Shown: positions 1 through 8,731, counted from the first letter of the stretch. The stretch is 64,000 nt of DNA from Micromonospora carbonacea (GCF_014205165.1 NZ_JACHMZ010000001.1:1710001-1774000); one strand, 5' to 3'. Made by a program: numbers and translations. Notes: generated by a model from the letters alone, not told the origin.

Positions 1-1629
1 TACCTCGACCGCGCCGTCCGGGTCGCCGTCGGGCAGGAGCTCGACCGCGACCAGTTGCTGCGCCGGCTCGTCGACATCCAGTACACCCGCAACGACATGG
101 CGTTCCAGCGGGGCACGTTCCGGGTCCGCGGCGACACGTTGGAGATCATCCCGGCGTACGAGGAGCTCGCCGTCCGGGTCGAGCTGTTCGGCGACGAGGT
201 GGAGAAGCTCTACTACCTCAACCCGCTGACCGGCGACGTGGTCCGCGAGGTCGACAGCCTGATGATCTTCCCGGCCACCCACTACGCCGCCGGCCCGGAG
301 CGGATGGAGCGGGCCACCCGCGACATCGAGGCGGAGCTGGCCGAGCGCCTCGCCGAGCTGGAGCGGCAGGGCAAGCTGCTGGAGGCCCAGCGGCTGCGGA
401 TGCGCACCACCTACGACCTGGAGATGATGCGGCAGGTCGGCTTCTGCTCCGGCATCGAGAACTACTCGATGCACATCGACGGCCGGCTGCCGGGCAGCCC
501 GCCGCACTGTCTGCTCGACTACTTCCCCGACGACTTCCTCACCGTCATCGACGAGTCGCACGTGACGATCCCGCAGATCGGCGGCATGTACGAGGGCGAC
601 GCCTCCCGCAAGCGGATGCTCATCGACCACGGCTTCCGGCTGCCCAGCGCCGCCGACAACCGGCCGCTGCGCTTCGACGAGTTCCTGGAGCGGGTGGGGC
701 AGCTGGTCTTCCTCTCCGCCACCCCGGGCTCCTGGGAGCTGGAGCAGGCCCAGGGCGAGTTCGTCGAGCAGGTGATCCGCCCGACGGGCCTGATCGACCC
801 CGAGGTGGTGGTGAAGCCCACCAAGGGGCAGATCGACGACCTGATGCACGAGATCAAGCTGCGCACCGAGCGCGACGAGCGGGTCCTGGTCACCACGCTG
901 ACCAAGAAGATGGCCGAGGACCTCTCCGACTACCTGCTGGAGAACGGCATCCGGGTGCGCTATCTGCACTCCGAGGTCGACACGCTGCGCCGGGTGGAGC
1001 TGCTGCGCGAGCTGCGCAAGGGCGAATACGACGTGCTGGTCGGCATCAACCTGCTCCGCGAGGGCCTGGACCTGCCCGAGGTGTCCCTCGTGGCGATCCT
1101 CGACGCGGACAAGGAGGGCTTCCTGCGCAGCGGCCGGTCGCTGATCCAGACCATCGGCCGGGCGGCGCGAAACGTCTCCGGCCAGGTGCACATGTACGCC
1201 GACAAGATCACCCCGTCGATGGCGGAGGCGATCGGGGAGACCAACCGACGCCGGGCCAAGCAGGTGGCCCACAACGAGGCGCACGGGATCAGCCCCGAGC
1301 CGCTGCGCAAGAAGATCCACGACATTCTCGACGACATCTACCGGGAGGCGGAGGACACCGAGAGCTCCCGGGTCGGCGGTGCGGCGCGGCAACTGTCGCG
1401 GGGCAAGGCGCCGGTCAAGGAGACCCGCAGCCGCAGCCGGGCCGGCGCGGCCGGTCCGTCGCGGGAGGGGATGGCCCGGGCCGATCTCGCCCAGCTCATC
1501 CAGGAGCTCAACGACCAGATGCTGGCCGCCGCCCGGGAGTTGCAGTTCGAGCTGGCCGCCCGCATCCGCGACGAGGTCGCCGACCTGAAGAAGGAGCTGC
1601 GGGGGATGGACGCGGCGGGCGTGAAGTGA
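1..1629 (+). CDS. uvrB: Excinuclease ABC subunit B, 5'-truncated by the window edge
   Basis: UvrB verifies DNA damage in nucleotide excision repair: UvrA loads it, it opens the duplex with a helicase-like fold, and it then recruits UvrC. The reading frame is open from base 1, so roughly the first 155 residues, including Walker A, lie before the window; 542 residues are present. Visible are the conserved [18 protein letters not shown] stretch (about residues 26-43), the DESH helicase box at 184-187, helicase motif [11 protein letters not shown] near 383, and a C-terminal UVR domain (about 495-532) that docks UvrC. The gene ends normally with TGA. uvrA and uvrC are also in this window but not in the same operon. 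Confidence 0.97.
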   Translation, partial: YLDRAVRVAVGQELDRDQLLRRLVDIQYTRNDMAFQRGTFRVRGDTLEIIPAYEELAVRVELFGDEVEKLYYLNPLTGDVVREVDSLMIFPATHYAAGPERMERATRDIEAELAERLAELERQGKLLEAQRLRMRTTYDLEMMRQVGFCSGIENYSMHIDGRLPGSPPHCLLDYFPDDFLTVIDESHVTIPQIGGMYEGDASRKRMLIDHGFRLPSAADNRPLRFDEFLERVGQLVFLSATPGSWELEQAQGEFVEQVIRPTGLIDPEVVVKPTKGQIDDLMHEIKLRTERDERVLVTTLTKKMAEDLSDYLLENGIRVRYLHSEVDTLRRVELLRELRKGEYDVLVGINLLREGLDLPEVSLVAILDADKEGFLRSGRSLIQTIGRAARNVSGQVHMYADKITPSMAEAIGETNRRRAKQVAHNEAHGISPEPLRKKIHDILDDIYREAEDTESSRVGGAARQLSRGKAPVKETRSRSRAGAAGPSREGMARADLAQLIQELNDQMLAAARELQFELAARIRDEVADLKKELRGMDAAGVK

Positions 1630-1681
1630 CCGTCGTGCCTCTCCGCGGCGTCGGATGTCGTCGCCGTAAGCAAGCAAGGTA

Positions 1682-1710
1682 TTGCAGCGAGTGATCGATC
1701 TGCGTACTCT
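1682..1710 (+). promoter_or_regulatory. Predicted housekeeping promoter of the XRE/DUF5753 gene
   Basis: TTGCAG (1682-1687) and TACTCT (1705-1710) are separated by exactly 17 bases, a good vegetative -35/-10 pair that fits the TANNNT -10 rule of actinobacteria. A transcript would start near 1717, just before the GGGGAGG ribosome site at 1719-1725. This argues against the in-frame TTG at 1682 being the start of the downstream gene. Confidence 0.5.
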
Positions 1711-1729
1711 CCGTCCTGGGGAGGCGGGG

Positions 1730-2683
1730 ATGCCGTTGCCAACGAGTCCGGTGATTCGACGGGCGCGACTCGGAGCCGAGTTGCGCCAACTGCGCAGGCG
1801 GGAGGAGCTGACGCTGGAGCAGGTCTGTGACCGGCTGGGTTGGGCGTCCACCTCGAAGCTGTCCCGCATCGAGCTGGGGCAGAGCCGGCCGGATCTCGCC
1901 GACGTGCTCGACCTGCTGGACGTCTACCGGGTCGGGCCCGACGAGCGCGACGCGCTGATCGTCATCGCCCGGGACGCGGCGACGGGCCGCGGCTGGTGGA
2001 AGACGCTCGGCGGGATGGGGGAGCGGCAGCGCGCCTACGCCGAGTTGGAGGCCGGCGCCGCCACCGTGGTGGAATACCAGCCCGCCGTCGTGCCGGGGCT
2101 GTTGCAGACCCCGGCGTACGCGCGGCTGCGGCTCGGGGTCGCCCGGCTGCTGCACCCCGAGGTGGACGTGGAGGCCGACGTGCGGGCCCGGCTCGTCCGG
2201 CAGGAGGTGCTGCACCGGCCGGAGCCGCCCCGCTACACGGCGCTGCTGGAGCTCGCGGCCTGTGACCCGGGCGGCGTGCCCGACGGCATCTGGCGCGAGC
2301 AGCTGCGGCACCTGGTCCACCTGGCGGGCCGGCCGAACGTGACCATCCGGGTGGTCCCGCCGGGGGCGACGGCCGGGGGCGCGCATCCGCTGACCCCGTT
2401 CACCCGCTACTCGTTCCCCGACCCGGCCGACCCGCGCACGGTGATGCTGGAAGCCCTGACCACCGATGTGCGGCTGGTTTCTCCGGCGGACCTCGGCTGG
2501 TACGACGCGGTGATCGACCGGCTGCTCGACGCCGCGCTCCCGGCGGCGGAGACGGCGGCGCTGTTGGGCCGGTTAGCCGACGACCCGTCGTTGCCGGCCG
2601 CGGTCGACCTCGGCGGTCAGCCGTCGGTGCGGTCCCGGCCGGAGGGCGCGGCGCTGCCCCGGCCCCGCCAGCCGCAGGACTGA
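1730..2683 (+). CDS. XRE-family helix-turn-helix regulator with DUF5753 domain
   Basis: DNA-binding regulator of a family expanded in Streptomyces and Micromonospora. An N-terminal XRE helix-turn-helix (about residues 8-62, with the signature SKLSRIELGQSRP) is followed by the long DUF5753 region (about 100-290) of unknown ligand. The start is the ATG at 1730 because GGGGAGG lies 5-11 bases upstream and a promoter-like -35/-10 pair occupies the upstream in-frame codons; this gives 317 aa. Such genes usually sit beside a small DUF397 gene, but none is visible next to this copy. Targets cannot be read from the sequence. Confidence 0.85.
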   Translation: MPLPTSPVIRRARLGAELRQLRRREELTLEQVCDRLGWASTSKLSRIELGQSRPDLADVLDLLDVYRVGPDERDALIVIARDAATGRGWWKTLGGMGERQRAYAELEAGAATVVEYQPAVVPGLLQTPAYARLRLGVARLLHPEVDVEADVRARLVRQEVLHRPEPPRYTALLELAACDPGGVPDGIWREQLRHLVHLAGRPNVTIRVVPPGATAGGAHPLTPFTRYSFPDPADPRTVMLEALTTDVRLVSPADLGWYDAVIDRLLDAALPAAETAALLGRLADDPSLPAAVDLGGQPSVRSRPEGAALPRPRQPQD

Positions 2684-3002
2684 CGGCGCGGCCCCGGCCC
2701 GTCGGCCCGCCGTGTCGCGCCGGGCCCGTTCTCCGGCGGCGGGCGGGCCTGCCGGCGGCGGTGCCGCGTGACCGGCAACCTCCGCCACTCACCGACCCGG
2801 CGCAGCGCTCGAAGCCGCCCCGGAGCCGGTGACCCGCCCGGTGCTGCCCGCGCGGCCGCCGGCCCCGGCGACCCCGAGCCCGCCGGGGCCGGTGGCCGCG
2901 CGCGAGCGCACGGTAGCCGGGGGGTGTGACACTCCGGCGGGGCGGGGACCGGTCGGGCCGCGGTGGCGACGCCGGGACGTCGGCTCAGGCAGGGGCGTCG
3001 GC
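2684..3002. other. Intergenic stretch between convergent genes, no gene seen
   Basis: About 320 bases of very G+C-rich DNA between two convergent genes. No credible ORF, tRNA or strong terminator was recognised. At its right end an 18-base unit (CGTCGGCTCAGGCAGGGG and a near copy) is tandemly repeated at 2978-3012. The second copy contains the stop codon of the ABM-domain gene, so the end of that gene looks locally duplicated. Confidence 0.6.
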
Positions 3003-3296
3003 TCAGGCGGGGACGTCGACGAAGTGCTCGACCAGCGGCGGGCCGGCGAAGTGGGGGCCGATCAGCGCCCGCCACTGGTCGAACCGCTCGGTCTCGCGGA
3101 AGTTCTCCTCGTGGGCGGCCACGGAGTCCCACTCGACCAGCAGGACGAACCGCGTCGGCGACTCCACGCCGCGGGTCATCCGGACGGAGCGGCAGCCGGG
3201 CGTGCCGGCCAGGATCTCGTGGCCCCGCGCGTACGCGGCGGCGAAGTCGTCCTCGTGTCCGGGCGTCACGTCGATGAGCGCAACCTCAAGCACCAT
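3003..3296 (-). CDS. Antibiotic biosynthesis monooxygenase (ABM) fold protein
   Basis: A 97-residue single-domain protein of the dimeric alpha/beta-barrel (ABM) superfamily. The pattern is typical: an N-terminal strand (VLEVALIDVTPG), an alpha-helical stretch with FAAAYARGHEILAGTPGC, then FVLLVEWDSVAAHEE and a final FAGPPLVEHF. Members act as small cofactor-free oxygenases, haem-degrading enzymes or non-enzymatic barrels; the substrate cannot be inferred. The ATG at 3294-3296 is chosen because homology-like sequence begins there, although the frame stays open upstream. It stands alone, convergent with the XRE gene, so it is not part of an antibiotic cluster despite the family name. Confidence 0.8.
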   Translation of the reverse strand: MVLEVALIDVTPGHEDDFAAAYARGHEILAGTPGCRSVRMTRGVESPTRFVLLVEWDSVAAHEENFRETERFDQWRALIGPHFAGPPLVEHFVDVPA

Positions 3297-3564
3297 GCCG
3301 AGAGCCTCGCACGACGCCGGCCGGGCCCGGGCCGCCGGGGTGGCCGTGTCCACCGCAGGGACGGCGACTCGCGCCGGCATCGATGCGAGCTGGCCTCCTA
3401 GGACGCTCTACGCGTGGTGAGGGACCTACGTGATGGGGGACCTGCGTGAAGAGGGGGCCAGGGGGGCGAGGCCGGTGGAGAGATCCGTCACTGGGCGCCC
3501 GCTGAGAGCCCCGGCACAAAAGCAGGAGATGCGCTCCGGCCTCGCGATGGTGAAGAATGGGCGC
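3297..3564. other. Upstream region of the TerC transcript, no gene seen
   Basis: Divergent region between the ABM gene and the riboswitch. It should hold the promoters of both. No clear -35/-10 pair was recognised, and a short frame at 3430-3642 has no protein-like character and overlaps the structured RNA. Confidence 0.4.
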
Positions 3565-3685
3565 GAAGGAGGGGAGTATTCCCCCGCGACGGAGTCGTCA
3601 GCACGGTCGACCGCCCCCGGGCGGCGCGACCCGGCTCCGTAGGTTGTCGGCCCGCTCGCGGGTCGGCGACGGAAGAGACCTCCGA
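3565..3685 (+). promoter_or_regulatory. yybP-ykoY (manganese) riboswitch upstream of terC
   Basis: The region follows the yybP-ykoY plan in order. P1 pairs GGAGG (3568-3572) with CCTCC (3679-3683). The first loop reads GGGGAGTA (3571-3578). A long arm opens with CGGAG followed by the conserved TCGTCA (about 3590-3600) and closes with CCGGCTCCG (about 3631-3639), with an inner GTCG/CGAC pairing and a CCGCC/GGCGG cap. A last arm (GGCCCGCTCGCGGGTC) ends in AAGAGACCTCC. These match the conserved loops of the known Mn2+-sensing class, which commonly controls Mn exporters such as MntP and TerC-type proteins. The 86 bases to the start codon would hold the expression platform; I see no U-tract terminator, so control may be translational. 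Confidence 0.78.
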
Positions 3686-3771
3686 CAGTCACCAGTGTCC
3701 GCGTCGCCACACCCACCCGCCCCGGCGGGCGTACGGTGTGCCCGACGCCGTGTGTCTGCCGGAGGATGGGA

Positions 3772-4770
3772 TTGAACGTGTCCGGATTGGTGTGGGCGGG
3801 GACCCTCGTCGCACTGACTGCGGTTCTCGTCGTCGACCTGCTGATCATCGGCCGGCGACCACACGAGCCGAGCGTCCGTGAGTCGAGCCTGTGGGTCAGC
3901 TTCTACGTCGGGCTGGCCCTGCTCTTCGGCGCCGGGTTGTGGATCTTCTCCGGTCCCGGGGTGGCCGGTGAGTTCTACACCGGCTGGCTCACCGAGTACA
4001 GCCTCTCGGTGGACAACCTGTTCGTCTTCGTGATCATCATGGCCCGGTTCGGGGTGCCCCGGCAGTACCAGCAGAAGGTGCTGCTGATCGGCATCGTGCT
4101 GGCGCTGCTCATGCGCGGTGGCTTCATCGCCGCCGGTGCGGCCCTGATCTCCCAGTTCTCCTGGGTCTTCTACATCTTCGGCGCGTTCCTCATCTACACG
4201 GCGGTCAACCTGGCCCGGCAGGGCGAGCCGGACGAGGACGAGTTCAGCGAGAACCTGCTGATCCGGTGGAGCCGCAAGGCGCTGCCGATCTCCCGGGACT
4301 ACGACGGCGCGAAGATGACCACGCACGAGGCCGGCCGGCGGCTGTTCACCCCGATGCTGATCGTCATGATCGCCATCGGCACCACCGACCTGATCTTCGC
4401 GCTGGACTCGATCCCGGCGATCTTCGGCATCACCCAGGAGCCGTACCTGGTCTTCACCGCGAACGTCTTCGCGCTGATGGGCCTGCGCCAGCTCTACTTC
4501 CTGCTCGGCGGGCTGCTGGACCGGCTGATCTACCTCAGCTACGGCCTGGCGGTGGTGCTCGGCTTCATCGGCGTCAAGCTGGTGCTGGAGGCCCTGGCCG
4601 ACAACCACCTGCCGTTCGTCAACGGCGGCGACCCGGTGGCCTGGGCCCCGCACATCCCGATCTGGCTGTCCCTGACGGTCATCCTCGGCACCCTCGCGGT
4701 GGCGACCGTGGCCAGCCTGGTCAAGTCGGCCCGCGACCGGCGGCGCGAGCTGGCGTCGGCGCGCGGCTGA
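3772..4770 (+). CDS. TerC family integral membrane protein, likely manganese exporter
   Basis: Polytopic inner-membrane protein of about 332 residues. It carries both acidic signature motifs of the TerC/Alx family: SLSVDNLFVF (about residues 77-86) and FALDSIPAIFGIT (about 208-220), whose Asp residues sit inside membrane helices. TerC/Alx/YceF proteins are linked to Mn2+ efflux and metal loading of exported enzymes; the preceding manganese riboswitch strongly supports that role here. Start: GGAGG at 3761-3765 is six bases from the TTG at 3772. GTG 3778 is an alternative, and ATG 3766 touches the ribosome site directly and is less likely. The gene ends at a strong bidirectional terminator shared with the convergent NlpC/P60 gene. 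Confidence 0.88.
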   Translation: MNVSGLVWAGTLVALTAVLVVDLLIIGRRPHEPSVRESSLWVSFYVGLALLFGAGLWIFSGPGVAGEFYTGWLTEYSLSVDNLFVFVIIMARFGVPRQYQQKVLLIGIVLALLMRGGFIAAGAALISQFSWVFYIFGAFLIYTAVNLARQGEPDEDEFSENLLIRWSRKALPISRDYDGAKMTTHEAGRRLFTPMLIVMIAIGTTDLIFALDSIPAIFGITQEPYLVFTANVFALMGLRQLYFLLGGLLDRLIYLSYGLAVVLGFIGVKLVLEALADNHLPFVNGGDPVAWAPHIPIWLSLTVILGTLAVATVASLVKSARDRRRELASARG

Positions 4771-4785
4771 CCCGACCACGCGAGC

Positions 4786-4817
4786 AGGGGCGCTTCCGGC
4801 ACCGGGAGCGCCCCTTC
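4786..4817. terminator. Bidirectional hairpin terminator between terC and the NlpC/P60 gene
   Basis: AGGGGCGCT (4786-4794) pairs perfectly with AGCGCCCCT (4807-4815), extended by TCC/GGG, around a six-base GGCACC loop, followed by TTCC. It lies between two convergent genes and can serve both. Confidence 0.75.
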
Positions 4818-4833
4818 CGCCGTCCCGGGCGGC

Positions 4834-5904
4834 TCAGACGCGGTGCGCGCCGACCAGGGTGGCCGCCCGCTCGGCCGGCATCGCCTCCTCCAGGACGCGG
4901 CGGTGGCGGTAGCAGGCGTGCAGGATGCGCCGGTCGGCGCCACCGCCCGGGGCGGCGCTGACGAAGCCGATGTGGTGGATCCGCCGGCCGGGGCGGGCGA
5001 AGAAGTAGAGGTCGCCGACGCGTTCGGTGCCCAGGGGCAGCGGGGTGGTCGCGCCGGCCTGGTCGGCGGCGTCGCGGGGCAGCACCACCCCGAACCGCCG
5101 CCAGGCCAGGTGCACCAGGCCGGAGCAGTCGATCCCGTACGCCGACACCCCGCCCCACACGTAGGCCACGTCGCGCAGCCGGGCGGCGACGGCCAGCACC
5201 TCCGCCGGGGACGGGGGCGCGGCGGGCGCCGGCACGAGGTGCGCGTCGGGCAGCCAGAGCGGCCGGTCGTGGCCGGGGGCGCGCACCGGCCGCCAGCCGT
5301 CCACCGGGGGGCCGGCCGGGGTCAGCCGGGTGCCGAGGACGACCCCGGCCACGACCGGCTCGCCGGCCGGGGCGGCGCGCAGGGCGGTGAGCGTCGCGTC
5401 GACGACCCAGGGGGCGGCCGGGGCGACCGGGTGCGCCGGGGCGTCGGCCGGGGCGGGGGCGGCGTCGGCGGGGGAGCGGGCGGCGTCGGCGGGCGGGGTC
5501 GCGGCGTCGGCCGGGCGCGGGGCGAGCTGGGCGGCCGGGAGCCAGCCGGGGTAGCCGCGCGGGTCGAGCCGGGCCGCCGGTTGCTCGACGGCCACGACGT
5601 GCGCCCAGCCGTCGGGGCGCAGGGCGGTGACCAGCACCCGTTCGCCGAGCAGGAGCTGACTCAGCACGCACTCGCCGACCTGCTGGTCGGCGTCCATGCC
5701 GGAGATCCAGGCGGCGACGTCGGCGGGCGCGTCGAGGGCGGGGCGGTCGACGGGGCGCACCGCCTCGGGGCAGGACCAGAGGGTCGCGACCGCGACCCGG
5801 ACGACGGCCTCGCGGCCCGGTTGCAGCTCCACGTCCACCCCCAGTTCACGGCTTCCCTGCCGCGCCCTCACGACAGCGACCCTAGGAAAGAAAGCGCCAC
5901 CCAT
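4834..5904 (-). CDS. NlpC/P60 (C40) cell-wall peptidase, YkfC-like
   Basis: Likely gamma-D-glutamyl-L-diamino acid endopeptidase of peptidoglycan peptides. The C-terminal NlpC/P60 domain (about residues 235-356) shows YVWGGVSAYGIDCSG with catalytic Cys260 and HHIGF with the catalytic His near 311. The N-terminal part resembles the paired SH3b-like domains of YkfC-type enzymes. Between them, about residues 130-155, is a low-complexity Ala/Pro/Asp linker built on the repeat PADA. No signal peptide is evident, so cytoplasmic recycling is more likely than secretion. The ATG at 5902-5904 overlaps the stop of the dipeptide epimerase as TGATG, so the two are translationally coupled, which supports a shared murein-peptide recycling job. 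Confidence 0.85.
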   Translation of the reverse strand: MGGAFFPRVAVVRARQGSRELGVDVELQPGREAVVRVAVATLWSCPEAVRPVDRPALDAPADVAAWISGMDADQQVGECVLSQLLLGERVLVTALRPDGWAHVVAVEQPAARLDPRGYPGWLPAAQLAPRPADAATPPADAARSPADAAPAPADAPAHPVAPAAPWVVDATLTALRAAPAGEPVVAGVVLGTRLTPAGPPVDGWRPVRAPGHDRPLWLPDAHLVPAPAAPPSPAEVLAVAARLRDVAYVWGGVSAYGIDCSGLVHLAWRRFGVVLPRDAADQAGATTPLPLGTERVGDLYFFARPGRRIHHIGFVSAAPGGGADRRILHACYRHRRVLEEAMPAERAATLVGAHRV

Positions 5905-6998
5905 CAACCATCCGGTTGAATCTTTGCTTCAATGGAGGTGATGCCGAGGCCGGGCGCGTCCGGCAGCACCACGGTCGCGCCGTCGTACCGGATGCCGCCC
6001 CGCACCGGCGACCAGGCCAGCCACCAGGCGGCGTCGAGGTCGGAGACGGCGCTGGTGCCGTGGGCGGCGACCAGGCTGGCCGCCGCGCCGAGCCCCACCT
6101 GACTCTCCATCATCGAGCCGACGACGGTGCCGATCCCGTGCTCGGCGGCCAGGTCCAGCAGCGTGCGGGCGGCGTGCAGGCCACCGCACTTGGCCAGCTT
6201 GACGTTGACCATGTCGGCGGCGCGTCGGCGGATCACCTCGACCAGGTCGCGCACGCCGAACACCGACTCGTCGGCCAGGACCGGCAGGCCCACCCGGTCA
6301 CTGACCCAGGCCAGCCCGTCGAGGTCCCAGCGCGACACCGGCTGCTCCACCAGCTCGACGCCGAGGCCGGCGTCCTCGATGCCGCGAATCACCCGGACCG
6401 CCTCGCGGGGGGTCCAGCCCTGGTTGGCGTCGAGCCGGATGCGCACGTCGGGGCCGACGGCCGCCCGCACCGCCCGGACCCGCTCCAGGTCGCCCGCCGC
6501 GTCGGTGCCGACCTTCAGCTTGAGCACGGAGAACCCCTCGCCGCGCCGCTGCCGGGCCGCGGCGGCCAGGTCGGTGGCGTCGCCCGCGGCGAGGGTGACG
6601 TCCGTCGGCACGCGCCGGGCCGTGCCGCCGAGCAACCGCACCAGGGGTACGCCGAGCCGGCGCGCGGCCAGGTCGTGCAGCGCGGTGTCCACCGCCGCCT
6701 TGGCGGCCTCGTTGCCGGCCACCGCCCGGCGCACCTCGGCGCACCGGGCCACGAGGTCGTCGGCGTCCCGGCCGATCAGCCCCGGGGTGAGCATCTCCCG
6801 CACGCACGCCTCGGCCCCGGCCAGCGACGCCCCGGTCACCTGCCACACCTGCGGGGCCTCGCCGAAGCCGGACCGCCCGTCGTCGTCGACGAGTTCCACG
6901 ATCAGCGTGTCGGTGGTGGTGGTGCGGCGCAGCGCGGTGACGAACGGGGTGTGCAGGGGCGCGGAAAGCCGGTGGGTGCGTACCGCGGTGATCGTCAT
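5904..6998 (-). CDS. Dipeptide epimerase (L-Ala-D/L-Glu epimerase type), enolase superfamily
   Basis: Enolase-superfamily enzyme of the muconate-lactonizing subgroup, most likely interconverting L-Ala-D-Glu and L-Ala-L-Glu from cell-wall peptides. The catalytic set is visible: KLK (Lys160, Lys162), metal ligands Asp190 (DANQGW), Glu218 (ELVEQP) and Asp243 (LADES), and the opposing base Lys267 (VNVKLAKCGG). Length, 364 aa, is normal. The ATG at 6998 is preferred over GTG 7007 because GGGTG lies a suitable distance upstream. Its partner downstream is an NlpC/P60 peptidase, the same pairing as YkfB-YkfC of Bacillus. Other dipeptide specificities occur in the family, so the exact substrate is inferred from context. 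Confidence 0.9.
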   Translation of the reverse strand: MTITAVRTHRLSAPLHTPFVTALRRTTTTDTLIVELVDDDGRSGFGEAPQVWQVTGASLAGAEACVREMLTPGLIGRDADDLVARCAEVRRAVAGNEAAKAAVDTALHDLAARRLGVPLVRLLGGTARRVPTDVTLAAGDATDLAAAARQRRGEGFSVLKLKVGTDAAGDLERVRAVRAAVGPDVRIRLDANQGWTPREAVRVIRGIEDAGLGVELVEQPVSRWDLDGLAWVSDRVGLPVLADESVFGVRDLVEVIRRRAADMVNVKLAKCGGLHAARTLLDLAAEHGIGTVVGSMMESQVGLGAAASLVAAHGTSAVSDLDAAWWLAWSPVRGGIRYDGATVVLPDAPGLGITSIEAKIQPDG

Positions 6999-7042
6999 GT
7001 GCGGCACCCTATACGCGACCCGGCGACGACAGGGGAGGCCGA

Positions 7043-7840
7043 ATGGGCGGGCGGGACTGGGAGCTGGTGGGGGCGCCGAACGCGCGCGACCTCGGCGGCA
7101 TGGTGGGGCTCGACGGCCGCCGGGTGCGGGCCGGCCGGCTGATCCGCACCCCGGCGCTGGGCCGGCTGACCGACGAGGACCTGCCGGTGCTGGGGAGGAT
7201 CGCCCCGGCCTGCGTGGTCGACCTGCGCGACGACTCGGAGATCGCGACGGCCCCGCCGGACCGGCTGCCCGGCGCGCCCCGGGTGGTGCGCCTGCCGGTG
7301 TACGACCCGGCCCACCCGGTCTTCACGGCGGTGTCGGAGGTGCTGCTCGGGCACGACCTGCGCGCGGAGACGGCGCTGGCCCTCCAGGGCACCCCGGCGG
7401 CGATGGCGGAGATCTACCGGTGGTTCGTCACCGGCGGGGCGGCCCGGGCCGGCTTCGGCGGGGCGGTCCGGCTGGCCGCCGACGCGGGCAACCTGCCGCT
7501 GCTGTTCCACTGCTCGGCCGGCAAGGACCGCACCGGCTGGCTGTCGGTCGTGCTGCTCACCGCGCTGGGGGTGGACGAGGCGGCGATCCGGGCGGACTAC
7601 CTGCGGACCAACGCGCAGACGGAGAGCCTCAAGGAGGTCGTCCTGGCCGCGATGCGGGCCCGCCAGCCGGAGTTGGCGGAGGCGGCGATCCGGCCGCTGA
7701 TGGAGGTGCGCGGGGAGTACCTGGACGCCGCGTACGCGGAGGTCCGGCGGGTGCACGGCTCGTTCGACGCGTACCTGCGCGACGGGCTGGGGCTGACGGG
7801 GGCGCACCTGGCGGCGCTGCGGGACAACCTGCTGGACTGA
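7043..7840 (+). CDS. Tyrosine-protein phosphatase (atypical dual-specificity family)
   Basis: Cytoplasmic phosphatase of the family that includes mycobacterial PtpB. The CX5R signature is HCSAGKDRTGW, with nucleophile Cys157 and phosphate-binding Arg163. The N-terminal NARDLGG motif and the DLRDDSEI segment are typical of the group. Many members act on phosphotyrosine or phosphoinositides. ATG 7043 follows an AGGGGAGG site at about 7029-7036. It is divergent from the epimerase gene with only 44 bases between, so their promoters must overlap. 265 aa is a normal length. Confidence 0.9.
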   Translation: MGGRDWELVGAPNARDLGGMVGLDGRRVRAGRLIRTPALGRLTDEDLPVLGRIAPACVVDLRDDSEIATAPPDRLPGAPRVVRLPVYDPAHPVFTAVSEVLLGHDLRAETALALQGTPAAMAEIYRWFVTGGAARAGFGGAVRLAADAGNLPLLFHCSAGKDRTGWLSVVLLTALGVDEAAIRADYLRTNAQTESLKEVVLAAMRARQPELAEAAIRPLMEVRGEYLDAAYAEVRRVHGSFDAYLRDGLGLTGAHLAALRDNLLD

Positions 7841-7864
7841 GCCCCGTCGTCGCCGGGCCCGGCC

Positions 7865-8731
7865 TCAGGCGGCGTCGGCCGGGCGCAGGTCGTGGCGGGC
7901 CGCCCAGACCCGGGCGGAGATGTCGGCGAGGAGCAGGCAGGCGTCCCCGTCCGCCGCGCCGCCGCCGGCGGGGTCGCCGGTGGTGCAGACGACCAGCGCG
8001 TACGGCGGGGCGTCGGCCGGGTAGACCACGCCGGCGCCGTGCCGCACGCCGCGTACCCAGCCGTTCTTGTGGGCGATGCGGACGCCGTCGGGCAGGCCGG
8101 CGGCGAGGTCCTCGCGGAACTCCTGGGCGAACAGGACGTCCAGCATGGCGGCGCAGCCGGCGGGGGAGGCGAGCGGGCCGGGCCGGGTCGCCCCGACGGC
8201 CAGCCCGCCGAGCAGGGCGGCCAGGTCGGCGGCGGTGACCAGGTTGGTGATGCCGGCCTCGCGGGCGGCGAAGTCCTCGATGCCGCGCCCGGTGACGCTG
8301 TGCCGGGCGCCGGCGGCCGCCCACGCCTCGGCGACGGTGGGCAGGCCGACGTGGCGCAGGCAGAGGTTGGTGGCCAGGTTGCTGGAGCGCACGATCATCC
8401 GCTCGGCCAGCCAGCGCAGGGGCGCGTGCCCGCCCTCCCGCTCCCAGACGGCCCCGTCGTTGTCGTAGTGCCGGGCGCACGCGAACCGGGGGGCGTCGGG
8501 CCGGGCGGAGTCGAACTCGTTGCGCACCTCGACGGGGGCGTCGAGGTCGAGCGTGCCGGCCTCGGCGGCCCGGTGCAGGGCCAGCAGCACGGCGACCTTC
8601 ATGGTGCTGGCCGCGTAGTGGGTGGTGTCGGGCTGCCGGGTCCAGGTCGCCGGGGCGTCGACCCGGCCCGCGTACGCCGACACGGTGCCCGGCAGGGCGT
8701 CCAGGCGGGCGTCGAGCTCGTCCCAGATCAT
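7865..8731 (-). CDS. Class A beta-lactamase-like serine hydrolase
   Basis: A 288-residue serine hydrolase of the penicillin-binding/beta-lactamase superfamily. The SxxK motif is STMK (Ser42, Lys45); a second motif reads SSN near residue 116 where SDN is usual; the third is HKNGW near 220 in place of KTG. No signal peptide is seen, unlike true secreted beta-lactamases, so a cytoplasmic esterase or peptidase role, or leaderless export, is possible. It is convergent with the phosphatase gene and lies downstream of typA on the same strand behind a strong palindrome. Antibiotic resistance should not be assumed. Confidence 0.8.
   Translation of the reverse strand: MIWDELDARLDALPGTVSAYAGRVDAPATWTRQPDTTHYAASTMKVAVLLALHRAAEAGTLDLDAPVEVRNEFDSARPDAPRFACARHYDNDGAVWEREGGHAPLRWLAERMIVRSSNLATNLCLRHVGLPTVAEAWAAAGARHSVTGRGIEDFAAREAGITNLVTAADLAALLGGLAVGATRPGPLASPAGCAAMLDVLFAQEFREDLAAGLPDGVRIAHKNGWVRGVRHGAGVVYPADAPPYALVVCTTGDPAGGGAADGDACLLLADISARVWAARHDLRPADAA

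Noticed and set aside
3003..3296. Possible antibiotic biosynthesis cluster suggested by the ABM-domain gene
   Set aside because: Neighbours are housekeeping genes; no synthase, tailoring or resistance genes are near. The family name is historical.
3430..3642. Seventy-codon frame upstream of terC
   Set aside because: It overlaps the structured riboswitch, and the translation has no protein-like pattern.
7865..8731. True class A beta-lactamase conferring resistance
   Set aside because: No signal peptide, and non-canonical second (SSN) and third (KNG) motifs. Kept as a serine hydrolase only.
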